Shown in pieces: positions 1 to 6,399 of a stretch of 6,512 bases of DNA (position 1 is the stretch's first letter; every line of letters begins with the position of its first letter). A program made the translations under genes and the position numbers. The notes beneath the pieces are model-generated. The model was given only the letters and a program-made list of their open reading frames with translations, was not told where the DNA came from and ran no database searches. The stretch comes from Bacteroidales bacterium (lineage in GTDB: Bacteria; Bacteroidota; Bacteroidia; Bacteroidales; UBA7960): positions 1-6,512 of the forward strand of contig SKNE01000236.1 in assembly GCA_007120675.1 (NCBI GenBank), written 5' to 3'.

Positions 1-1529
1 ACACTCAACAGGTCGAATTCCTGCACGGCGGTTATGTAGCGCGGCTCCGGTTCTTCGTGGGGCAAGACAAGGCCCGTCCGGGTATTGGAACCCTTATAGG
101 TGGCAAAACGCACCCTGGCATCGGCCATGGGGATGCCGGTATGGTATACATTGATCACCGTGGAGTCGGTCACCTGGAAAGTCTGCTCATAGGACAAGGC
201 CACCAGGTTCAGCAGGCCGTCGCCGGTGACATCGCCCAGGTTGGCCCCGTTCATGAAGGTGAAACCATCGGGGCGCAGGGGGAATCCATCCAGCTGTCCG
301 CTGCCATCGGTCTTCCAGGCGTGGATGAAGCCCTGGCCCTCCACCATCATATTGCTGCCGAAGATCAGCTCAAGCTCTCCGTCGCCGTCCAGATCGGCCA
401 CCGTGATAAAGCCCTCCAGTCCGCCGGCCTTTGTAATGGGAAAATGTTCCAGCATCTCTCCGCCCGGATCAAAGCCGAAGAGCATGGGCGCGGGGGTGTC
501 ACTCACCGGCTTGGCAGTGAAGATCTCGAAGTGGCCATCCTCATTGATATCCACCACAGTGGGCGGATGGTAGGTCCACCCGCCGCCGGGGACGGCCACG
601 GGCCAGCCTGTACGATAGGTGCCATCGTACTTTCGGACATAATATTCCGGGGCGTTGCCGTGGGTGGCCCCTACGATGTCCAGCGTACCGTCACCGTCGA
701 AGTCCACCAGCAGTGGCGACTGATAAGAAAAGCCCGTTGAAGCGGCCTGCACGGGAAAGCCAGGCTTATCCTGGCCGTCCAGGTCGAAGGCATAGAGCAT
801 GCCGTTGGATCCGGAAGCAATGATCTCCAGTTGACCGTTGCCATCCAGGTCACCCACCGAAGGGGTGAAGGCGGGGATGGCAGACAGGGTCACCGGCCAG
901 TTTTCGTTAAGGGGGGTGCCGTCGGCTTTGATCACGTGCAGCTCATTGACCGTGCGTATGCCGAAGATGATCTCCATCTGTCCGTCGCCATCCAGGTCGG
1001 CCACCACCGGTGCACTGAGGATCCACTGGTTGTTATAGCTCAGCGGATAGCCCGGCATCACATTGCCTGCCGCATCGAAGAGGTATACCCGGCCGTTATT
1101 GGGAATGCCCCCGGTGAAGACCACCACCTCGGGATGGCCATCGCCCGTCACATCAGCCACTGAGGGCGGGTAGGTGGCGGTACCGGTGAGGGTAAAGGAC
1201 CAGAGGAGCTCGCCGCTGCCTTTAAAAACGTGGAGGCGGTTGAAGGCGGAGACAAGGATCTCCTCCACCCCGTCGCCGTCCATGTCGGCCAGGGTGACCC
1301 CCCTGAAGCTCTTGAAGTTGGGGTGGGCCGGGACACGGATGGGCCAGGAGTCCTCCTGCCCATAGCCCCCATTGCGGGGTTGCAGGGTAAGGTCTGCCGG
1401 TTCAAGCAGCAGCTCCCGGGTCAGCACACGGCCATCCTCACCGAGGAATGCCTGGCTTGCAGGGGTCTGGCCCGTGATTTCGGGGGACAGAAAAAGGAAC
1501 ACAAGTACGCTCAGTATCGCTGTTTTCAT
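1..1529 (-). CDS. Secreted FG-GAP/VCBS repeat protein, 3' end cut by the window
   Basis: The reading frame is open from an ATG at 1529 down to base 1, giving 509 complete codons with no stop, so the C-terminus lies outside the window. Residues 1-20 (MKTAILSVLVFLFLSPEITG) form a Sec signal peptide with likely cleavage before Q21. Eight Ca-binding loops of the DxDGDGxxE type start near residues 82, 126, 178, 227, 276, 327, 379 and 433, spaced 44-54 residues apart, as expected for blades of an FG-GAP/VCBS beta-propeller. Repeated 'GxP' and 'GWPV' turns lie between them. Near residues 475-487 the motif ATYKGSNTRTG matches the end of such propellers in Bacteroidota secreted proteins. The protein is probably exported, cell-surface or extracellular, possibly through type IX secretion; its ligand or activity cannot be read from the sequence. 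No catalytic domain is visible in the part seen. It is divergent from the symporter gene. The family assignment is firm; the function is unknown. Confidence 0.9.
   Translation of the reverse strand, partial: MKTAILSVLVFLFLSPEITGQTPASQAFLGEDGRVLTRELLLEPADLTLQPRNGGYGQEDSWPIRVPAHPNFKSFRGVTLADMDGDGVEEILVSAFNRLHVFKGSGELLWSFTLTGTATYPPSVADVTGDGHPEVVVFTGGIPNNGRVYLFDAAGNVMPGYPLSYNNQWILSAPVVADLDGDGQMEIIFGIRTVNELHVIKADGTPLNENWPVTLSAIPAFTPSVGDLDGNGQLEIIASGSNGMLYAFDLDGQDKPGFPVQAASTGFSYQSPLLVDFDGDGTLDIVGATHGNAPEYYVRKYDGTYRTGWPVAVPGGGWTYHPPTVVDINEDGHFEIFTAKPVSDTPAPMLFGFDPGGEMLEHFPITKAGGLEGFITVADLDGDGELELIFGSNMMVEGQGFIHAWKTDGSGQLDGFPLRPDGFTFMNGANLGDVTGDGLLNLVALSYEQTFQVTDSTVINVYHTGIPMADARVRFATYKGSNTRTGLVLPHEEPEPRYITAVQEFDLLS
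207..1286 (-). repeat. Eight tandem FG-GAP/VCBS-type Ca-binding loop repeats within the CDS
   Basis: Read on the minus strand, the loops are DMDGDGVEE, DVTGDGHPE, DLDGDGQME, DLDGNGQLE, DFDGDGTLD, DINEDGHFE, DLDGDGELE and DVTGDGLLN. They recur about every 150 bases. The DNA is partly conserved too: on the plus strand, variants of tcgcc(g/a)tccaggtcggcca recur around 380, 985 and 1273. The sixth loop (Glu at the fourth position) and the eighth loop (Asn at the last position) are the most diverged. This is coding repetition within one gene, not a mobile or intergenic repeat. Confidence 0.85.
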
Positions 1530-1655
1530 GGTATTGGTTGTTTATGGAACAATGGGGTGGTTTGAATCTCACATGTCAGGTTTTGCAATGTATGAAAAAA
1601 TCGGTTAAGGTGACCACCAGGTTGAAAAAAACCTTCGCCCTCAGAAGCGGGTGCA

Positions 1656-1683
1656 TTGATTCAAAATAAAATGGTTTTCTTTG
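1656..1683 (+). promoter_or_regulatory. Possible promoter for the symporter gene
   Basis: TTG (1656-1658) is followed after 17 bases by TTTCTTTG (1676-1683), one mismatch from TAnnTTTG. Transcription would begin near 1690, leaving a short leader before the ATG at 1704 and excluding the upstream in-frame starts at 1656 (TTG) and 1671 (ATG). It overlaps the minus-strand candidate. Support is limited. Confidence 0.22.
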
Positions 1684-1693
1684 TCCCAACAAA
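1662..1693 (-). promoter_or_regulatory. Possible Bacteroidota-type promoter for the FG-GAP gene
   Basis: On the minus strand, TTTG (1693-1690) is followed after 20 bases by TTATTTTG (1669-1662), one mismatch from the TAnnTTTG -7 consensus. It would give a 5' leader of roughly 125 bases. The leader length and the mismatch make this weak, and I found no better candidate between 1530 and 1700 on this strand. Confidence 0.22.
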
Positions 1694-1703
1694 ACCCCAC
1701 ACC

Positions 1704-3077
1704 ATGGAAGGTCTGACCGGAGTATTTTTCAGTTTGTGCATATTGCTTTTGTTTCTCCTGGCTGGTAAGATACTGAGGGCCCGCGTAGCCCTGTTCCAGC
1801 GCATCTTCCTGCCCGCCTCCATCATTGGTGGCTTCCTGGGACTGATTTTCGGGCCCTACCTGCTGGATCTGTTGCCGGAATTTTTATTCGACACCTGGCG
1901 GCAGATTCCCGGACTCCTCATCAATATCGTGTTTGCCACCCTCTTCCTGGGGGTGATGATTCCCGGCATCAAGACCATGTGGGAGCAAGGAGGCAGCCAG
2001 CTCTGTTTTGGTATGGTGGTGGGCAGCGGTCAATACCTGGTGGCCATGCTGGTGACCGCCCTTTTGCTGGTGCCGCTATTTGATGTGCCGCCCATTTTTG
2101 CCACCATCCTGGAGATCGGGTTTGCCGGGGGACACGGTACGGCGGCGGGCATGCACCAAGTCTTTGCAGAGCTGGGTTTCCCGGCCGGGTCGGCCCTGGC
2201 GCAGATGTCGGCCACCGTGGGCATCATCACCGCCGTGGTGGGTGGGGTATTCTACATCAATATTGCCATCCGAAAGGGCTATTGCGTGAACCTGAGCGAG
2301 AAAAAAGGGATTCCCCAGTTCAAGAAGGTGGGACTCATCCCGGAGAAAGAACGTTTCACCTCATCCAGGGCCACGGTGGCGTCGGAGTCCATCGAACCCC
2401 TGGCCTTCCACTTTGCCATCGTCGGACTGGCCATCCTCATCGGATGGGTCATGCTGGCAGGGGTCCGGCAAATCCACCCCATCCTGGGCGGATTCCCCCT
2501 CTTCCCCCTGGCCATGATGGGCGGAATGATCGTACAAGCCCTCTCGGTGCCCCTGAAGGTGAGCCAGTATTACGACAGGCTGACCTTCGAACGCATCCTG
2601 GGCTTTTCACTGGATGTGCTAGTGGTGGCGGCCATCGCCTCCATCCGCCTGGACCTGTTCGTGGAAAACCTCTGGCCATTCCTGATCCTCATGGCGGCGG
2701 GGATCGCCTGGCTGTTCTTCTCCCTGGTATACCTTGCCCCACGGATGTTCCCCTATAACTGGCTGGAGCGCGGGGTGACGGAGTATGGCATGCAGAGCGG
2801 GGTCACGGCCATGGGACTGCTGCTTCTCAGGCTGGTGGACCCCCACTATAAAACAGATACCGCCCAGGCCTTTGGCTTCAAGCAGATGCTTTACGAGCCC
2901 TTCCTGGGGGGCGGATTCATCACCGCTACGGCGCCCTTCATCGTGATTGGCCTGGGCCTGTGGTGGTCCATCTGGGCCGCAGCAGCCATCGTCCTGGCCT
3001 TCCTGCTGGTATCCTACCTGAACGGATGGATGCAAAAGGATCCGCAAAAAAGGGGTAACAAGAAAAAGCTGGGCTAA
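1704..3077 (+). CDS. gltS: Sodium:glutamate symporter family (GltS/ESS) membrane protein
   Basis: This is a 457-residue, very hydrophobic protein with about ten to twelve membrane segments, including roughly 5-22, 36-56, 70-88, 101-125, 166-188, 233-254, 262-284, 323-345 and 405-440. The motif GGHGT at residues 142-146 is the hallmark of the first re-entrant loop in GltS-type Na+-coupled glutamate carriers. The matching region of the second half is near 358-377 (GVTEYGMQSGVTAMGLLLLR), followed by a VDP motif. A polar loop at about 190-232 separates the two halves, as expected for the family's inverted-repeat fold. The C-terminus is Lys-rich and probably cytoplasmic. The expected role is Na+-driven uptake of glutamate or a related anion across the inner membrane; the substrate is inferred from the family only. 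The protein is somewhat longer than E. coli GltS (about 400). I chose the ATG at 1704 because hydrophobic segment 1 begins right after it; in-frame TTG 1656 and ATG 1671 are alternatives. It stands alone, convergent with the peptidase gene. Confidence 0.85.
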   Translation: MEGLTGVFFSLCILLLFLLAGKILRARVALFQRIFLPASIIGGFLGLIFGPYLLDLLPEFLFDTWRQIPGLLINIVFATLFLGVMIPGIKTMWEQGGSQLCFGMVVGSGQYLVAMLVTALLLVPLFDVPPIFATILEIGFAGGHGTAAGMHQVFAELGFPAGSALAQMSATVGIITAVVGGVFYINIAIRKGYCVNLSEKKGIPQFKKVGLIPEKERFTSSRATVASESIEPLAFHFAIVGLAILIGWVMLAGVRQIHPILGGFPLFPLAMMGGMIVQALSVPLKVSQYYDRLTFERILGFSLDVLVVAAIASIRLDLFVENLWPFLILMAAGIAWLFFSLVYLAPRMFPYNWLERGVTEYGMQSGVTAMGLLLLRLVDPHYKTDTAQAFGFKQMLYEPFLGGGFITATAPFIVIGLGLWWSIWAAAAIVLAFLLVSYLNGWMQKDPQKRGNKKKLG

Positions 3078-3200
3078 GGCGTTCCTGGCATCCGGGGTGC
3101 TGCCTGTGACGGGGCAGGGAAAACACACGGAAACGTCAGCAGACACTTCCAGCCTGAAATGTCCTGAACAGAACCTGGTCAAACTACGCCGCCTCAGCAA

Positions 3201-4259
3201 TCACCGGCCGGTTAAAATCCGCTGGATGGCGCGCTCCAGGATGGGGTCTTCGGTGAGCGGCAGGCTATCCGAAACCTCAGGTATTTCTGCGAGAATATGG
3301 GGCGGAACACCGGGCTCTATGCTTTGTCCACCGGGATCGTAAAAGCGGCTGCTGGACACCCGCAGCAACCAGTTATTGGGCAGGTCCCAGAAAGCCGGCA
3401 GTCCACCTCCCCCGCCAGTGGTGTCGCCGACCAGGGTGACATTCTCCAGCTCACGCATGTACTGGGCAAAATAGGTGGTGGCGCTGTAGCTCCTGCGATT
3501 GGTCAGCACCACCACGGGTCCGTCGTAACGCAAGCCATCATGGGGTTCAATGTACACCGGGTAGGAACGGAAATCCTCGTGCCCCGGTCCATTTTTCACG
3601 TAATTGGTGCCCACAAACACTTTTTTCTCCGTGAAGCGCGACGCGATATCACTCCCATTGGTAGGATCGCCCCCTCCATTGGAACGCACGTCGATGATCA
3701 GGCCCGGGGAGTTGCCCAGGCTGTTGATGATCAGATCGAGGCTTCCCTCGCTGACCCCTTGTGCAAAGCTGGGATAGTAGACGTAGGCCACGTTGTTCTG
3801 AAGGAAGGCAAACTGCAATGGCCCCACATAACGCTGACGCCCTTTGAAATAGTGACGCTCAATGATGGCGTAATAAAAGTTTTCGGGCCTGTCAAGATAC
3901 CACTGCCAGTAGCGTGACCTGTCGAAGGAGCTCACCAGGTTCACGTGACCGTCGCGCAGCTCATAAAGCATATCGGCGCAGAGATCGAACAGCTCAATGG
4001 AGTTCATCCCGGGCTGCACCCTGGGCCTGTATTCATCATACACCGCGTCCCAATCCACCCCCTTCTCCTCAAAAAAAGAGTAGTGGCGATCGGCAAATGT
4101 CCATATCTCCTCAAAGACCGTCACCGGATCGCGACCGGCGTCCTCCTCCATGAAAAGCTTTTCACAGGAGCCATGGAGCATGATCAAGCCTGCCAGGATG
4201 GCCAGGAGGCCGAGGCGATGGCTCCTGGGCCCGGGATTGATTTGCAGCGTTGTATTCAT
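3201..4259 (-). CDS. S41 family peptidase, probable lipoprotein
   Basis: This is a 352-residue protein. Residues 1-31 are a signal peptide ending in LHGSC, so C32 is the likely lipidated cysteine, although His at -3 is atypical for a lipobox. Residues about 45-110 (FEEIWTFADRHYSFFEEKGVDW onward in part) resemble the tricorn C1-like N-terminal segment of S41 peptidases. The catalytic core follows: DGHV with H105, the S41 signature DVRSNGGG at 190-197, SYSATTYF with probable nucleophile S259, a Gly-rich stretch at 281-286, and IEPGVPPHI with E315. Having H105 and E315, and no Lys soon after S259, fits a tricorn-type Ser-His-Glu site rather than the Ser-Lys dyad of classical CtpA. No PDZ domain is apparent. 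The expected location is the periplasm or outer membrane, cleaving proteins or peptides; the substrate is unknown. The start is fixed by the signal peptide and an in-frame TAA at 4284-4286. The gene lies 99 bases downstream of the envelope gene on the same strand and may be co-transcribed with it. Confidence 0.88.
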   Translation of the reverse strand: MNTTLQINPGPRSHRLGLLAILAGLIMLHGSCEKLFMEEDAGRDPVTVFEEIWTFADRHYSFFEEKGVDWDAVYDEYRPRVQPGMNSIELFDLCADMLYELRDGHVNLVSSFDRSRYWQWYLDRPENFYYAIIERHYFKGRQRYVGPLQFAFLQNNVAYVYYPSFAQGVSEGSLDLIINSLGNSPGLIIDVRSNGGGDPTNGSDIASRFTEKKVFVGTNYVKNGPGHEDFRSYPVYIEPHDGLRYDGPVVVLTNRRSYSATTYFAQYMRELENVTLVGDTTGGGGGLPAFWDLPNNWLLRVSSSRFYDPGGQSIEPGVPPHILAEIPEVSDSLPLTEDPILERAIQRILTGR

Positions 4260-4358
4260 CTTTGGCTGATTTTGCAGTTGTTTTTAGGCTTTGTCGCCTG
4301 TAAACATGATTCAGACTGTCATTGACATTGCCACGATCCCTTGGTGGCTGTGAAAACA

Positions 4359-5252
4359 TTAATTCACCCGGAAAAACAATTGAAGTACCAGCTGGTGACT
4401 GGCATTGTACACACTCAGGTCGTGGCGGCCATGAATCCTGTAATATTCCCAGGCGTAGCCGATGCGAAAACGGTTCGGATTATCTGCACCGCCAAAACTG
4501 TCGTGCCAGAAGAGGCCAGTTCCCAGGCGGGCATAATTGCCGGGGTGCAGCAGCATGGGTGCAGTATCATTCATCCGGCTTCTGCCATCCTCCCCGATCT
4601 GAAATATGGTGGCGTATTCAGGCAGTTGCAAACCATAGGCCAGCAAGGATACAGAGAGTTCAAGATCGATCAGCCATTCCCGTTGAAACAGCACAGGCGA
4701 TAAGCCAATCCGCCCCCTGGGCTGCATTTCAGCCACCACATCAGAAAAAAGCGATGAATTGCTCAAGGCAGGGATAAGCCGGATGTTGGCAAAAACATCC
4801 GCCTGTCCTCCCAGGTACACTTCGACAGGCCAGCTGGTCTGGAGTCTTCTCATCTGCATGTAGCGAAAGCCAAAAACAGGGTTGTATACCTGTGTCCCCT
4901 CATGGGCCGGCTGGCTGTATTGAAAGCCCACGCGGGCAAAGGTCAGGGTAGATACATGGTCGGGAGAAACAAGGTGGCGGCTGAATGAGAGAAGCGCACC
5001 CGGACCGGTATAATGCAGGTTCGACATGCGCTGATCCAGCAAGCGACCAAAGGAGACCCCCTGTCCGATCTTGAAATACACCACCCTCTCCCCCTTGTGC
5101 AATGGGTTGACCGACTGCTCAGCATCGACGGACTGGATGATGGGGCCGCTTGAGTCCGGTCTGTATCCGGCGCCCTGGACGTCCGCCCCACAGGCCGTTT
5201 GGGCACACAGATAAAGCATCGCGGCCAAAAGAAAACTGTTCAATGGTTTCAT
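4359..5252 (-). CDS. Exported protein of unknown family, probable outer-membrane beta-barrel
   Basis: I do not recognise this 297-residue protein. Residues 1-23 (KPLN, then a hydrophobic FLLAAMLYLCA core) are a signal peptide, probably cut by signal peptidase I after A23; C21 is a poor lipobox alternative. The mature part is rich in short amphipathic stretches of alternating polar and aromatic or hydrophobic residues with Gly/Asn/Asp turns: about 54-62, 78-92, 101-113, 121-135, 142-149, 183-207, 240-249 and 260-273. It ends in a hydrophobic strand, HQLVLQLFFRV. This pattern suits an outer-membrane beta-barrel of perhaps ten to fourteen strands; no enzyme motif is visible. An in-frame ATG at 5297 would extend it by 15 residues (MFSTRQQAYHQRRDR). 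I reject that start because it would put a charged extension before the signal peptide and because it sits at or upstream of the likely transcription start. The S41 peptidase follows on the same strand and may be in one operon. A surface or envelope role is inferred; no function can be assigned. Confidence 0.75.
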   Translation of the reverse strand: MKPLNSFLLAAMLYLCAQTACGADVQGAGYRPDSSGPIIQSVDAEQSVNPLHKGERVVYFKIGQGVSFGRLLDQRMSNLHYTGPGALLSFSRHLVSPDHVSTLTFARVGFQYSQPAHEGTQVYNPVFGFRYMQMRRLQTSWPVEVYLGGQADVFANIRLIPALSNSSLFSDVVAEMQPRGRIGLSPVLFQREWLIDLELSVSLLAYGLQLPEYATIFQIGEDGRSRMNDTAPMLLHPGNYARLGTGLFWHDSFGGADNPNRFRIGYAWEYYRIHGRHDLSVYNASHQLVLQLFFRVN

Positions 5253-5294
5253 ACGATCCCGACGTTGATGATAGGCTTGTTGCCTGGTTGAGAA

Positions 5295-5302
5295 CAAAAG
5301 TA
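5295..5302 (-). promoter_or_regulatory. Bacteroidota -7 promoter box for the envelope gene
   Basis: TACTTTTG on the minus strand matches TAnnTTTG exactly. Transcription would start near 5289-5291, leaving a leader of about 38 bases to the ATG at 5252. No clear TTTG -33 element is seen 17-20 bases upstream. The box overlaps the in-frame ATG at 5297, which argues against that codon as the start. Confidence 0.5.
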
Positions 5303-5322
5303 GTAAAACCGTGGATTCATCT

Positions 5323-5330
5323 TACCTTTG
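5323..5330 (+). promoter_or_regulatory. Bacteroidota -7 promoter box for rlmN
   Basis: TACCTTTG matches TAnnTTTG exactly. Transcription would start near 5335-5337, about 31-33 bases before the rlmN ATG at 5368, so the in-frame GTG at 5311 would lie outside the transcript. A TTG-type -33 element is not evident at the expected spacing. It faces away from the minus-strand box at 5295-5302, with 20 bases between them. Confidence 0.5.
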
Positions 5331-5367
5331 CAGGACAACAGGCTCAGCCTGGCCAAAAACTACCCGC

Positions 5368-6399
5368 ATGACAAAGGAGGTGAAAAAAGAAGCGCTTCTG
5401 GGCAAAACCTTGCCTCAACTGACCGATTTGGTTGCCGGCAGGTCCTGGCCGACCTATGTAGCCCGGCAGCTGGCCGAATGGCTTTATGTCCACCGGGCAA
5501 AGGATTTTGAGTCGATGACCAACCTGTCGAAAGCCATACGCGCTGAGTTGAATGCTTCTTTTGAGCCGGGCACTGCTGAGCCTTCCGATGTGCGCGTGTC
5601 GACCGACGGAACAAAGAAGTACCTCTTTCCTGTTTCTTCCGGTGGCTATGTGGAGGCTGTTTATATTCCGGAGGGGAAAAGGCATACCCTCTGTGTATCG
5701 TCACAAGTGGGTTGCAGGATGGGGTGCAGCTTTTGCATGACCGGCAGGCAGGGTCTCAGAGGGCAGCTGAGTGCCGGAGAAATTGTCAACCAGGTGCTGC
5801 ACGTCCCGGAAAGCAACCTGCTGACCAACATTGTTTACATGGGGATGGGAGAACCCCTGGACAACTTGGAGGAGGTGATTGGTAGCCTGGATATCCTCTG
5901 CGCCGGTTATGGCCCGGGTATGAGCCCAAGGCGGATCACCGTTTCCACCATCGGCATCCTGCCTGCCCTGGACCAATTCCTGCAAAGGAGCAAATGCCGG
6001 CTTGCCATCAGCCTGCACTCACCATTCCATGAGGAGCGCCGTCAGCTGGTTCCCATGGAAAAAGCGCATCCGCTCTCACAACTGCTGGATAGCCTGCGCC
6101 GTCACCCGGCAGAAAGACAAAGGCGGGTATCCTTCGAGTACATCGTATTCAGCGATTTGAATCACAGCAAAGAGCACGTCAATGCACTGGCACGCCTGCT
6201 CCAGGGGATCAGCTGCCGGATCAACCTGATCCGCTTTCACAAAATCCCCGGCAGTTCGCTTCAGTCGCCCCGGCAAGAGAGCATCAATGCCTTTAAGGAA
6301 GCCCTGGAGGGCAAAGGTATCAGGACCACCATCCGTAAATCGCGCGGACAGGATATAGAAGCAGCGTGCGGACTGCTTTTCACCCAATCAGCAAAATAG
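5368..6399 (+). CDS. rlmN: Dual-specificity 23S rRNA A2503 / tRNA A37 C2-methyltransferase RlmN
   Basis: This 343-residue protein is a radical-SAM enzyme that methylates C2 of A2503 in 23S rRNA and of A37 in some tRNAs, in the cytoplasm. Residues about 10-70 form the N-terminal RNA-binding helical domain (LGKTL, ARQLAEWLY, MTNLSK). The radical-SAM cluster motif CRMGCSFC supplies C116, C120 and C123. C334 in AACGLL is the methyl-carrying cysteine equivalent to E. coli C355; C109 matches E. coli C118, and E96 in VEAVYIP matches E105. Other family marks are GTKKYLF (81-87), MGMGEPLDN (158-166), ITVSTIG (190-196), LAISLHSP (212-219) and INLIRFHKIPG (285-295). All key residues are present and the length is normal for Bacteroidota, shorter than the 384 of E. 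coli. I chose ATG 5368 over an in-frame GTG at 5311 because of the promoter box at 5323. Codons 3-5 contain AAGGAGGTG, a Shine-Dalgarno-like sequence placed after the start codon rather than before it. Confidence 0.96.
   Translation: MTKEVKKEALLGKTLPQLTDLVAGRSWPTYVARQLAEWLYVHRAKDFESMTNLSKAIRAELNASFEPGTAEPSDVRVSTDGTKKYLFPVSSGGYVEAVYIPEGKRHTLCVSSQVGCRMGCSFCMTGRQGLRGQLSAGEIVNQVLHVPESNLLTNIVYMGMGEPLDNLEEVIGSLDILCAGYGPGMSPRRITVSTIGILPALDQFLQRSKCRLAISLHSPFHEERRQLVPMEKAHPLSQLLDSLRRHPAERQRRVSFEYIVFSDLNHSKEHVNALARLLQGISCRINLIRFHKIPGSSLQSPRQESINAFKEALEGKGIRTTIRKSRGQDIEAACGLLFTQSAK

Noticed and set aside
57..740. A 227-codon plus-strand reading frame, with others at 831-1163 and 1230-1565
   Set aside because: They lie antisense to the FG-GAP gene, whose minus-strand frame is open across the whole stretch with a signal peptide and clear Ca-binding loops. 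Their His/Gly-rich translations are what reversed Asp/Gly codons produce.
3100..3117. CTGCC/GGCAG hairpin in the convergent gap, a possible terminator
   Set aside because: It has only five base pairs with an eight-base loop, and no T-run follows on either strand.
2619..3200. A 193-codon minus-strand reading frame opposite the symporter gene
   Set aside because: The plus-strand frame encodes a coherent membrane protein with family motifs. The antisense translation is Gln/Gly/His-rich with no domain.
3203..3212. Perfect 10-base palindrome ACCGGCCGGT over the last codons of the peptidase gene
   Set aside because: It has no loop and no following T-run, and it encodes the terminal Thr-Gly-Arg. 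Chance in GC-rich coding DNA is sufficient.
3297..3917. A 206-codon plus-strand reading frame opposite the S41 peptidase
   Set aside because: It is the antisense shadow of a gene with intact S41 motifs and a signal peptide.
4330..4348. GCCAC/GTGGC hairpin just after the envelope gene stop on the minus strand
   Set aside because: The five-base stem has a nine-base loop and no T-tract downstream, so it does not support a terminator between the two minus-strand genes.
5870..5880. Shine-Dalgarno-like AGGAGGTGATT inside rlmN
   Set aside because: It is produced by codons for Glu-Glu-Val-Ile in the body of the gene, with no plausible internal start after it.
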